Below the pieces are notes generated by a model, which worked only from the letters and a program-made list of their open reading frames with translations, did no database searches and was not told the DNA's origin. The translations under genes were made by a program, and so were the position numbers. From Dama dama (lineage: Eukaryota; Chordata; Mammalia; Artiodactyla; Cervidae), in assembly GCF_033118175.1 (NCBI RefSeq), contig NC_083693.1:25863981-25927980 (forward strand): 64,000 bases of DNA, written 5' to 3'. Shown here in pieces: positions 44,830-54,868 of the stretch (position 1 is its first letter; each line of letters opens with the position of its first letter).

Positions 44830-45215
44830 AATGATTTGGTGGGCAACTTACACAGTTTAATTAAGCACTTTTATTGAATCAATATGTACCCAACAGTTCA
44901 GCCTGGCAATCAGCTTAATCTCATTAAATGTTGCTTAGGCCCCAATAATTGATTAATAATACATTATCATTTGTGAATTATTGACTTCAAGTTATTATAA
45001 TTGTGCCTGCTTTGTTCACGGCACCTGCTGCCCACATGTTAATTATGAAATGCTCAAGCACTTTTCTTAGAATAACTTTAGAGATAAAGCTGATGGGGTT
45101 TTTAATGAAGTAAGATTATCTTTGGTTCAGAGCTGGCCTTTCTCAACCCTGTGTTGCTTAATAAAAGGGAGCAGATATTTGCATTTTTAAAGCCAGTTCT
45201 CTAAGAATTAAAGAC
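44830..45215. other. Repeat-free AT-rich block with many TAAT cores
   Basis: Unique sequence with clustered TAATTA/ATTAAT/AATAATTGATTAAT motifs (for example 44857-44865, 44944-44965, 45040-45046) of the homeodomain type, with octamer-like ATTTGCAT at 45176-45183. It sits in the middle of about 2.3 kb without recognisable transposons. Possible conserved enhancer. Conservation cannot be judged here. Confidence 0.35.
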
Positions 45216-45726
45216 TGAGTTGGCAGACCCCATGCTCAAGTTGGATGGTGAGCCCTTCTGAATGAGGTGGTTGATGTCAGCCTCCTAAGCCAGTGGATTC
45301 TACTTACTGAGAAACAGCTTGCCTTACTCAGCAGGGAGTTTCATCCATAAGAGATGGGTGCTTCCTTCGTCAGTGGTCTGGGAGGAAAGGGAGGACCTCA
45401 GAGAGGAAAATGAAATTGGCAATGTGAAGGATTATCCTTAGACTGTGGGAGAAGAGGAACTCCTTGAACTTCTAACATCAAGGAAATGTATTATCTTATC
45501 AATTACCAGTTGACATTGGGGGCAACCTTCTGTTTCAACTGAGATCATACTGAAAAACTTATTCCCCTAAAAAACATCTCTTACATGCCACTGAGTGAGA
45601 CAGACCCTGGATATAGAGACATCATTTCTGTTCTGGAGTTTACTGATTCTGTCTTTGAGGGTTGGATTTGCCTAAGGTTATTTGGGGATTCTAGAGGAAA
45701 GAGCAGACCTTTCCTGACTAGAGATA

Positions 45727-45862
45727 GGAAAGTGTTAGTCGCTCAGTCATGTCCAACTCTTTGTGACTCCGTGGGCTCTAGCCCACAAGGCTCCTCTGTC
45801 TGTGGAATTCTCCAGGCAAGAATATTGAAGTGGGCTGCTATGCCCTTCTCCAAGAGATAGGA
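45727..45862 (-). mobile_element. Bov-A SINE fragment
   Basis: Antisense 3' half: 'gctcagtcatgtccaactct' to 'gggctgctatgcccttctcc'. Confidence 0.88.
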
Positions 45863-45894
45863 AGCATGGGAGCTGTTTGGGGAAATGCCCTTTA

Positions 45895-46118
45895 GAACCT
45901 TCCCTGGTGGCTCAGACGATAAAGCATCTGCCTACAATGTGGGAGACCCCTGTTCGATCCCTGGGTTGGGAAGATCCTCTGGAGAAGGAAATGGCAACCC
46001 ACTCCAGTACTCTTGCCTGGAAAATCCCATGGATGGAGGAGCACGGTGGGCTAGAGTCCATGGGGTCGCAAAGAGTCGGACACTACTGAGTGACTTCACT
46101 TCACTTCACTTCACTTAG
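45895..46118 (+). mobile_element. Bov-tA/Bov-A SINE, full length
   Basis: Sense: 'ccttccctggtggctcagac' to a (CTTCA)n end. It lies 30 bp from an antisense SINE fragment, forming an inverted SINE pair. Confidence 0.93.
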
Positions 46119-46761
46119 GCTGAAGAAGAGGAGTGATCCCACTTAAACTGGGTTTAACCAGATTAGTCCTTTGCATCCTATTTCTCTCTGCTTCTAGCTC
46201 CTCTCTCTCTCTCTCTTTTTGAGGGGGAGCTCGTTAGCAAAATGCTGCTTCAGAGCCCCAGCCTGGCCTCAGCTGTGCCAGAGGGGTAGAGGCAGGAGTT
46301 GAAAATGAACCCACACTTAAGGCCGAACATAAAATGAGAGGACAAGGTTAACCTGGTTATGGCTGCAGAATGCATTTATGTTTGATGCTCAAGGGGAAAG
46401 CAAAATTTGGGGACATGGGGAGTCCCAAGTTTACAAAGTCCCATGGCCCGGCCTACACTGTGAGTCTCTTTCCGTGGCCTTCCCTGAAGGACCTGGCCTT
46501 GATTTTATTGACAACACCCTGGGAGGCATTACTGTTGCCACCTCTGGTTCTTAGCTCTTAAGAAGCCCTTTAAGGATGAATGATTCTGGCTCTCCTAAGG
46601 TGTCCCTTCTCCAGTGAGATCGCCCTTTAACCTCCAAAACCTTGCCCAGAAATCAGCAGAGTAAGAAATAAGATCTCATCTTAAGGCTACATTTTTTTTT
46701 TTTTCCTTTTTGTGAATGCCTTTAAGAGATTGCATATTTCTCAAAGAAGACATTTTTTAAT

Positions 46762-47048
46762 AATTTTATTTATTTATGGCTGTGCTAAGTCTTTGTTGCG
46801 GGCTTTTCTCTAGTTGTGGTGTGCAGGCTTCTCATTGCAACAGCTTCTCTTGTTGCAGAGCACAGGCTCGAGGGCACGTGAGTTTCCATGGTCGCGGCTC
46901 CTGGGCTCTAGAACACAGACTCAGTAGTTACAATGAAGGGGCTTAGTTGCTCCATGGCATGTGGGCTCTTCCTGGATCAGCAGTGGAACCCATGTCTCCT
47001 GGACTGGCAGGCACATTCTTTACTACTAAGCCACCAGGGAAGCCCCAG
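46762..47048 (-). mobile_element. CHR-type SINE, long copy
   Basis: Antisense: 'atttatggctgtgctaagtc', 'gcttctcttgttgcagagca', then the tRNA-like end 'ctactaagccaccagggaag'. Confidence 0.82.
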
Positions 47049-47079
47049 GAAAGAAGATTTTGATAGAGTGGGAAAGCAT

Positions 47080-47230
47080 AGGTTCATCATCAGGCCTGGG
47101 CTGGCATCCTGGATTTTCTGTGTGAAGTTTGGAAAGTGGCTTAAATTCTCTGGGTTTCAGTTTCCTTATCTATAGAATGGGGATGATATTATTGCCCTCA
47201 TAAGGGTGGTGAGGTTAATGCAGTAAGGTG
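47080..47230 (+). mobile_element. MIR SINE remnant
   Basis: Sense MIR: 'ctctgggtttcagtttcctt', 'ctatagaatggggatgatat'. Confidence 0.75.
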
Positions 47231-47261
47231 TATTTTCCTAACATAATGTCTAAAAAAGTAC

Positions 47262-47482
47262 ATGCACGCTCAGTTGTGTGACTCTTTGTGAGCCCATGGA
47301 CTGTAGCCCACCAGGCTCCTCTGTCCTTGGAATTTTCCAGGCAAGAATACTGGAGTGGGTTGCCATTTCCTACTCCAAGGGATCTTCCCGACCCAGGGAT
47401 CAAACCTATGTCTCTACGTCTCCTTCATCTCCTGCGTTGACAGGCAAATTCTTTTACCACTGGGCCACCTGGGAAGTTCCAA
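47262..47482 (-). mobile_element. Bov-A/Bov-tA SINE
   Basis: Antisense, near full length: 'tgactctttgtgagcccatg' to 'accactgggccacctgggaa'. Confidence 0.9.
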
Positions 47483-47689
47483 TGTCTTAAAGAAGGTGCT
47501 TGTTAAATTCTCATATGCATATTGTCTCTCTGCCATCCTTGATTATTGTAAGCTGATGCATCACTCATCTTACTCGGTGCCATTTTAACCCTCAGGTTAA
47601 CACACAGCCTTCTGAATTGAGGGGCAGGGGGTGAGACTCAGTGGAGAGGCACGTTACCCAAATGTCATGTCAAGAGCACAGACCAAGCA

Positions 47690-47950
47690 CAGCTGTTGGA
47701 ACCCCTCTGATCAGCATTCGACTTTGAGCTTTCCCTCACAGTAGCTCAGTAGACTGTGGTAAGCCACTGACCACTGGGCAATCTCTGAAGTGAACCAGCC
47801 TCAGTTTCTTCATCTGTAAAATGACACCAGTAATATTTTTTCATATGACTATGATAACGTTGGAAAGCGTTAGTGTATTAAGCACAATGCCAGACATCAG
47901 GTAGGCGCTCAGTAGTGCTCCTCTACTCATCTTGTATAGGCATTATGGTA
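47690..47950 (+). mobile_element. MIR SINE remnant
   Basis: Sense MIR: 'cagcctcagtttcttcatct', 'gtaggcgctcagtagtgctc'. Confidence 0.7.
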
Positions 47951-48107
47951 GCTAATGTTTACTTCAGAGAGGGATGAGTCGAAGAGGAGAATATAAGCTT
48001 TCACATTTGTAATCTCAGATAATACCAGCAGGCAGGAAGTAGCAAGTATGACAAAATATCCTGTCTCAAATAGCCTAAGGCTCCCGGGGTCGGGGTGGGG
48101 GAAGCTT

Positions 48108-48262
48108 GTCTACTTTATTTATTTATTTATTTACTTATTTATTTGGGTGCACAGGGCCTTAGTCGTGGCATGTGGGATCCAGTTTCTCAACTGGGGATCA
48201 GACTCGGGCCCCCTGCTTTGGGAATGCAGAGTCTTAGCCACTGGACCACCAGGGAAGTCCCA
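48108..48262 (-). mobile_element. CHR-type SINE with TTTA tract
   Basis: A (TTTA)n run at 48115-48143 is followed by 'cagggccttagtcgtggcat' and the tRNA-like end 'ccactggaccaccagggaag'. Confidence 0.8.
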
Positions 48263-48741
48263 GAACTTGTCTGTTTTTGATACACCAACTTAAGGATACC
48301 TTTAGGCAGAGACCAAAGCACTATGTAACTCCTGTTTTCTGAATGAACCCCCAAATGACCAATTTTAACATAGCCAAAGCAGTCCTTCTACGTTGTACCC
48401 CTTTTCTTTACACTCAGCTTGTTTACTATGGGTAGACCCATGGAGAGTGCCTGAAGTAGTCCCATTATGTTAGCATAAAGGAGTTTAGACAAAATTACAG
48501 AAGTGTTCTAAGAACACTGATTGTGTGGAAGCAATCTCTTACTAGATTCAGCTGCTCTTCCTGTGATGAAATAAATCCCAGCTCACCTTGAAGTGAAGTG
48601 CTCCTTAAGATCCCAGATAATTCACTAGACTTTTTTTTTTTGAGTCTTGCTTGCTTTATTTTGATGAGATTCTTCATCTTTACCTCTTAGCTTTTGTTGA
48701 ATAACCATACCTCTCCATTCATTTGGGTTTCCCTGATGGCT

Positions 48742-49194
48742 TGTTGCAGAAATCAGTACTCGAGAAGCCAAGCACCACATTCAGAGAGTTGGAGAACTCA
48801 GGTTTATTACACCGGTGGGCCCAGAGGAGTTAACACTCCAAGCTCTGAGTCCCGAACAAAGCGGTTACAGAGTTTTTATAGACAGACTGTAGTGGGCAAC
48901 ACTAGCTGTTAATAGGCTGGTTTAAACTAAGGGATTTCATGTGCATGGGAACAGTGGTCAAGACGGGGAAGGGGATGCCCGACCTGGACCGGCATGATTA
49001 AGCAGGTTTGCAGGGGCTGGGTGATTGCAAAGAGCAGGACAAGGGTGAGTGAGATAAACTCCATTTCCTAGCATTGCAAGTCCCCACTTTCTGAGATTAT
49101 GTGACCTATGTGATCCAGACTTTGCAGGGGGCAAGGTGAGTTACAGAGGCAGAAGGAGAAGGAGATTATGTAAAATTTTAACTTTTCCTCTTCA
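48742..49194 (-). repeat. Proviral 3' LTR
   Basis: 453 bp, plus strand TGTTGCAG...CTTCA, so the minus strand reads TGAAG...CAACA. AATAAA on the minus strand is at 48803-48808 and a TATAAAAACT box at 48871-48880, about 65 bp upstream of it. This is a plausible U3-R-U5 arrangement with a short R. It has a 13-bp stretch (GAAGGAGATTATG-like, near 49159) missing from the 5' LTR. Confidence 0.92.
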
Positions 49195-49207
49195 TTTCCC
49201 CCTCTTG
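49195..49207 (-). promoter_or_regulatory. Polypurine tract of the provirus
   Basis: CAAGAGGGGGAAA on the minus strand directly abuts the 3' LTR. It is the expected primer for plus-strand DNA synthesis and fixes the orientation of the provirus. Confidence 0.9.
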
Positions 49208-49261
49208 ATGCTTCTATCACTTGTTGTAGAAAGCATCATCTCCTGTTTTAGTAGGACATCC

Positions 49262-51136
49262 AGAGCTCCCCATTGTTTAGGGGCTATATTGAGCTATTAC
49301 CATTTGTAACTTTATGGATTCAATCCAAGAGGTTATACACTGGGTAACTGCATTGAGAATACAAGGGTTAAACAAGAGCACCACAAAGAACATGAAGAGA
49401 GGATGGGTTAAAGGGAGAAGCCACGATGCCCAGCCTCAGATATTGTTCCAGTCACCCCAGGGATTTGCTAGTTCCTCTGTCCTTTTTATGATTCGTCCCC
49501 TTAGCTGTTGGGTTGTGTCCCTGACTATTCCTGACTGGTTTACATAAAAGCAGCATTCTTCATTCAAGAAGAGGCAGAGTCCTCCGTTTTCAGCTGTCAG
49601 CAGGTCTAGCCCTCTCCTGTTCTGCAAAACCACCTCAGCCAGGGAGTCTAGCTGGTCCCCTAGTGGCCCCTACAGGGCCACTGAAGATTTGGCTACTCTC
49701 TCAATGTCATCTGTGAAGTCTTTGGATAGTGTGTGGTAAAAGGTGGCTGATGAAGCAATTCCACTTATTCCCGTACTTACCCCAGCCGGGATTCCCAGAC
49801 CAGCTAGTAAGGGTACAGACTGGATGGCTTTTTGACCACGTATGTGCTGCCAGAGGTATGGTGAGAGTCTGGTTGTTAGGAACAATATTCATCTGGGGAG
49901 TGAGGAAAGCTAAGGTGCAGATACCTATCCAACTGACTGGTAGACACAAGTAAGCATCTGTCCCACAAACAAAAAGAAAGGTCTTGATGGGGGCAGCACC
50001 ATACTGTGTTTGTGGGAGGATAAGTGGGCCACTCACCTTTTATAGTTTGATTACAGTGGTCCCTGGCTAAATTGCCTACAGGTTCAGTTCCTCCATCATT
50101 TGTGAAGCATTCTCGAGCATTTTGAGTTAACTCAACTGCCCTTAAGACTGGCCCTTGTAAGGGTGGATCTATATGAGTTCCCATGGCTATTGCATTGTTT
50201 AATGGTACTGGTGTGGTTAAATACCATGGAGCTCCTAAGGATAAGCAAAGCCAGCAATCCGTGGCCAGCTGGGGTTGATGTCATTAAGAAGGCAATGAGT
50301 TGTGTTGAGAACCTGGTACATATGAGAGATTAAGGGGGAGTTAACTCTGTAATCTGGGTTATACTGCCAATAGGCAGAGTCTTATTTTTTAGGGCAAAGT
50401 TGGTCCGTGATTTTGTTTGTCTGCATTATTGTCCCTGTTCAGTAGGTCTTTCCACTTATTTGACGGACAGACACCTGTCCTGTGTTGTAACATCTGTGTG
50501 GCATTTGGGGGTAAACAGAGGCACAGGGGCATGATGGCAATGCCATGGTGTTGGGATACCACACAGGGTTTGGATCTTCTGGTGGGGAAAGGTAGCGGCA
50601 GCAGGAGGAATAACTAGAAAACATCTTTGGCACCCAGGCCCCTGGATCTACATCGCATGGTTATGAAGGCAGTAGGTAGTTGGCCTATAGGACTGGCTGT
50701 CTGTACATTGTTCTAGCTGATGGTTGAGTAAGTGATTTTCCAAGGGTTGACTGTAACGTTGACAGGTGTGTGATGGATAAGGAATGGCACCATCTTACAG
50801 CAGGGGACACCAAAATGCTATGAAGCTGCCTGCACATAACAGGTAACTGAACACCAGTGAAAGGTTTTCTCCCCATCCTTGGGTCGTCACAGCTATAGCA
50901 ACTAAGCCTGTCATGAAGCGGGGTCAGAGATAACAGACAGCTACCCGCAGCTTCTGACCCAAATCCCAGACCTGGGGTGTGACTGAAGCTAGTCCTATAG
51001 CAAAGAGCACAGCAGTGATACCAATCAGGGGTCCAGTCCAGGGTTGACAATGAAAACCCACTGATATTTTGATAGCTGGACCCTCAAGCTTCTGCCATGC
51101 CTTGACCACCCAGCTGCAGGAGTGTGGCTGGAGCAA
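49262..51136 (-). pseudogene. Proviral env remnant
   Basis: Envelope glycoprotein region, which in intact retroviruses mediates receptor binding and fusion. Visible pieces: a signal-peptide-like hydrophobic start (51136-50924); a CWLC motif of the surface subunit at 50245-50256; SU C-terminal text (50036-49707); a degraded cleavage site reading RGQK; then, in one frame, the TM fusion peptide rich in Gly/Ala/Ile (49885-49670). A further piece (49633-49436) carries the LQNRRGLDLL heptad-type segment and a CLFLNEECC motif (C-x6-CC), as in gammaretroviral TM. A membrane anchor is recognisable at about 49320-49400 after a stop. Frameshifts occur in SU and between SU and TM. Not translatable as one protein. 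Confidence 0.88.
50245..50256 (-). other. CWLC motif in proviral SU
   Basis: Cys-Trp-Leu-Cys on the minus strand, the CxxC motif of gammaretroviral surface subunits that pairs with the C-x6-CC motif of TM. It supports the class I assignment of env. Confidence 0.85.
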
Positions 51137-51175
51137 GGCTGAAGAATCCTCACGCTTCTGCGGTGCATTGACTAG

Positions 51176-52250
51176 TCAGCTCCTGGAGGGACTAGAGCAG
51201 GGCTCAGCGTTCTTCATGGGTGAGTGTCGTTGTTTTTGGAACCAGACCTTGAGGGGATTTTCAGGGTCCTGAACTGTTTTCCAGGTGTCCTCATCACAGG
51301 ACGCCATGGCCTTCTTGACTCTGGTGTGGTGGATCCAAGGGGTGACACCTGTAACTTTACCAGCAGTAAGGGTTGCCAGGACAACCATGTGAGGACCTGT
51401 CCAAACTGGCTGAAGCGGTTCCTTTTTCCAGTCCTTAACCCATACCTCATCTCCTGGCTGATAGGGATGAACCCAATTGCCCAAAGGAATGGGGGTCCTT
51501 TCTAAGGTTTCTTGGGCGATATGGTGGAAGACTTTTCCCAGGGCCTGGAGGTGTCAGGACATCTCCAGGTCAGCTATTGGTTGGGGGTTTCTCTCGAGTT
51601 TTCCTATCACTGGGGGTGTTCTCCCATGTAAATCTCAAAGGGAGAATAGCCTGAGGACCTTGGGGTGCACTGGGCTCGCTCAGAGTAAGGCTAGGGGTAA
51701 CATGTCAACCCAAGATAACTGGGTCTCCTGACAGAGTTTAGCTAATGCAGTCTTGAGGGTCTGATTCATGCGTTCAACTTTCCCTGAGCTCTGCAGTCTG
51801 TAAGCAGTGTGAAGCTTCCATTTGATTCCCAGCATCCTGGATAAAGTTTGGATTATCTCAGACATAAAAGCTGGCTCATTGTCAGACCCTGTGGAGAGAA
51901 GCAGCCCATATCTGGGGATGATGTCTCTTAGTAAGGCCTTGGCCGCTTCTTGTGCCTGTTCAGTGCGTGTGGGGTAGGCTTCAGCCCATCCTGAGTAGGT
52001 GCAGACCACCACAAGGAAACACTCATAGCCCTTATAGGGCTTGACTTCAGTAAAGCCTACTTGTAGATCTTCAAAGGGCAGTGTTCCAACTGTCTGCACC
52101 CCTGGGTTGGGTCTTGGGCCTTGGCTGGTGTTGTTCTGTGCACAAGTCACACATCTAGCACTGATATGGGCTCACAGGGTTGGGAGCTTACGAATGAAAT
52201 AGTAGCGGCTCAATTAACTCTCCAGCACAGTTTTTCCTAAATGAGTTGTC
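51176..52250 (-). pseudogene. Proviral integrase remnant
   Basis: The N-terminal zinc motif is visible as HETTH near 52246 and CVTC near 52150, with stops in between. The catalytic core is open in 52150-51680: the expected second and third acidic residues are present as D90 (SDNEPAF) and E126 (GKVERMN), numbered in that piece. The first, expected in the LQVGFTEV segment, is Gly32. The C-terminal DNA-binding domain is in 51484-51176 (YQPGDEVWVKDW, PVWTGPHMVVL). Integrase inserts viral DNA into host chromosomes; loss of the first acidic residue and the stops make this copy inactive. Confidence 0.88.
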
Positions 52251-54477
52251 TCATGATGTGGTTTTACCAGCTGCATTGCTATATTGCTGGGAATATATTG
52301 CTGGGAGTCTTTGGCCTGGAAGCTTCCACCAGCCTTCTTTTTCTTTTATTCCTTCCTCATTTACAGCCAACTGATCTTCTTCCTTGGTGTATCTTGGGGA
52401 TGGATGCAATTCTGGTGCCAAGAGGACCTTAAAGATTGACTCAGGGCCTGCTGTGGGACTCAGCTGGGTTGCCACCTCCTTGGCTGCCTGGTCAGCCAAC
52501 AGATTTCCTTTGCTGACTGGATCAGTTCCTCGCTGATGGCCTTTACAATGGATGACTGCCACTTGGGAAGGCTTCCAGACTGCTTCTAACAGCTGAAGGA
52601 TTTCTTTTTTTCTTTTTAATCTCCTTTCCCCCCATTGTCAATAATCTCCTTTCTTTATAAATGGCTCCATGTACATGTAGAGTAGCAAAGGCATACCTTG
52701 ACCCAGTATAAATGTTGACTTGTTTCTCTTCAGCGTGCCTTAGCGCTTGGGTGAGTGCCCACAGCTCAGCCAATTGTGCTGACCACCCTTGTGGCAAAGC
52801 CTCCGCCTTCACTATCTCATCAGTTGTTGTTACTGCAGGGCTTGCTTTAGGCTGCCCTTCTTGGATAAAACTGCTTCTGTCAGTGAACAGTTCCAGTTGT
52901 GGGTTCTGGAGGGGAATGTCCATCAGGTCCGGCTTGCTCGAATAAATTTCATCTATGACCTCTTTACAGTTATTATTGGGGGTTCCCGCTTCCGTAGGTA
53001 AAAAGGTGGTGGGGTTCAGCATCCGTAGAGTCTCGAGTTGCACCCGTGGGTTTTCACAAAGCAGTCCTTGGTGGTGAGTCCTCCTGGAGCTGGTCAGCCA
53101 CTTAGGCCCCTTGCTGTTCATCAGGACAGTAACAGCATTGGGAACCTTTACATTTATATTTTGTCCTAGAGTAAGCTCATCTGCTGCTCTGACCAAAACT
53201 ACAGTGGCAGCTAATGCCCGGAGGCATGGCAGCCATCCTGCAGCCACGGGATCCAGTTGTTTGGACAGATATGCGACTGGGCGCTGCCATGGCCCAGCTG
53301 TTTGTGTGAGGCGCCCCAGTGCAGTGTGATTTTTCTCATGTACAAAGAGGTTGAAGTCCCGCGTCACATCTGGCAGCCCTAATGCCGGAGCGCTGGTCCC
53401 GAGTCTCTTTATCTCCTGGAAGGCCTTTTCCTGTTCAGGTCCACACTCTAGGGGTTCCTTTCCAGATCCTGCTGTGGCTTTAAACAAAGGCTTGGCAATT
53501 TCAGAGAAACCCCGTATCCAGATCTGGCAGAATCCGGCAGCCCCGAGGAACTCACAGATGTCTTTGTTGGTGTTCTGCCGAGGTATTGAACAGATGGCTT
53601 GCTTCCTCTCACATCCAAGTGCCTGATGCCCCTTTGAGATGACAAGTCCCAGGTACTTGACCTCCTGTCTGCAGATCTGAGCCTTTTTCCAAGACACCTT
53701 GTACCCTGTGGTGGACAGTAGAGCCGACAGGGCTTTGGTGCCTCTCCAGCAGTCCCCTTGGGTGGGACTGGCTAGCAGCAGGATATCCACGTGCTGGAGT
53801 AGACTGCAGTCTAAAGGTTCCCCGGGAAAGGCAGCAAGATCCACAGACAGGGCTTCACCAAACAGGATAGGTGAGTTTTTGAAGCCTGGTGGCAGGCGAG
53901 TCCAAGTCAGCTGTGTCTTTCTCGCAATGTGTGGGTCTTCCCATTCAGCGGCAAACAAGGGCTGGCTGGTTGGAGACAGCTGGAGGCAGAATGCGTCCTT
54001 GAGATCAAGGCAGGTGAACCAGCTTGCCTGAGCAGGTAAGAGACTCAGGAGAGTGGGGTTTGGGACCACTGGGTGGATGGTGATCACTGCACTGCTGACG
54101 GCGCAGAGGTCCTGGACAGGGTGGTAGTCGTTCCCTCCAGACTTCTTGACTGGCAAAAGCAGAGTGTTCCAGGGAGACTGACATTTGATTAGGATCTCGG
54201 CATCTTGTAGGCACTGGATATGGTCCCGAATTTCCAGGCATGCCTCCTGTGGTACTGGATATTGTTTCTGTCTAACAGGAGTGGCTCCTGGCCTCAGGTC
54301 CACTACAATGGGGGCATGGTTTTTGGCCAAACCTGGGGCCCCCTCCTCTGCCCAGACATCCGGGAATTCTTTTAGCAGGCTGGGGGGATTTATTTGTTCT
54401 CTCCCTGAGGAATAGAGATGCCATTCACCTTCCCTGGGCACAGTCACGGCCATCATCAGAGCCGATTGGCTCCCCAA
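52251..54477 (-). pseudogene. Proviral reverse transcriptase and RNase H remnant
   Basis: A single open frame of 644 codons runs from 54477 to 52543. Fingers and palm are recognisable: PVRQKQYPVPQEA (66-78), CLDLKDAF (156-163, catalytic Asp158), LPPGFKNSP (195-203). The active-site tetrad at 229-232 reads HVDI (53782-53793) where the family has Tyr-x-Asp-Asp, so a catalytic aspartate is lost. The RNase H domain starts near 527: FTDRSS (Asp533), AELWAL (Glu571), but TGSRY has Gly592 at the third acidic position. A frameshift near 52600-52630, in T- and C-runs, moves the end of RNase H (HCKGHQRGTDP) to another frame (52562-52251). Enzymatically dead but mostly open. Confidence 0.9.
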
Positions 54478-54565
54478 GGTGAGGTTCGCAGGCTTTCTGG
54501 GGCAAGGGTGATTTGTGCCCCCAGTTTGGTCAGTAAGTCTCTACCCAGCAGGGGAATGGGGCATT

Positions 54566-54868
54566 CTAGTAAGTGCAGAAATTCATGAGTCCCCAGATGG
54601 CCCCCTCACTGACACGAACAGGCCTTGCAAAATGAGAGGGCTGCCGTGTCCTCTGTGGCCCCCAAATAGTAGCTATCCAGCCTGTGAGGGGAGCCATAGG
54701 TGTGGTTACCACGGGGTGTTCAGTTCCGATATCCACCATAAAAGTCATTGATTGGCCCCCTCCTTTCATCGTGACCATGGGCTCCCGGGGGCCCAGGATC
54801 AGGGCGCCTGGTCTTCCCTCGTCTGGCTCTGCTCCGTCTAGGCCAGTGAGGTTCTGGACGCCTGGCAC
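54566..54868 (-). pseudogene. Proviral protease remnant
   Basis: An aspartic protease domain between gag and reverse transcriptase. The active-site triad reads DIG at 54725-54733, where retroviral proteases have Asp-Thr/Ser-Gly. The flanking FMV and TEHPVV context fits. A frame change separates it from the RT frame near 54500, and upstream it is out of frame with the nucleocapsid piece. Presumed inactive. Confidence 0.82.

Noticed and set aside
52543..54477. Domesticated host gene from pol
   Set aside because: Loss of catalytic residues in four domains with frameshifts on both sides fits decay. No sign of a host promoter or selection can be seen from the sequence alone.
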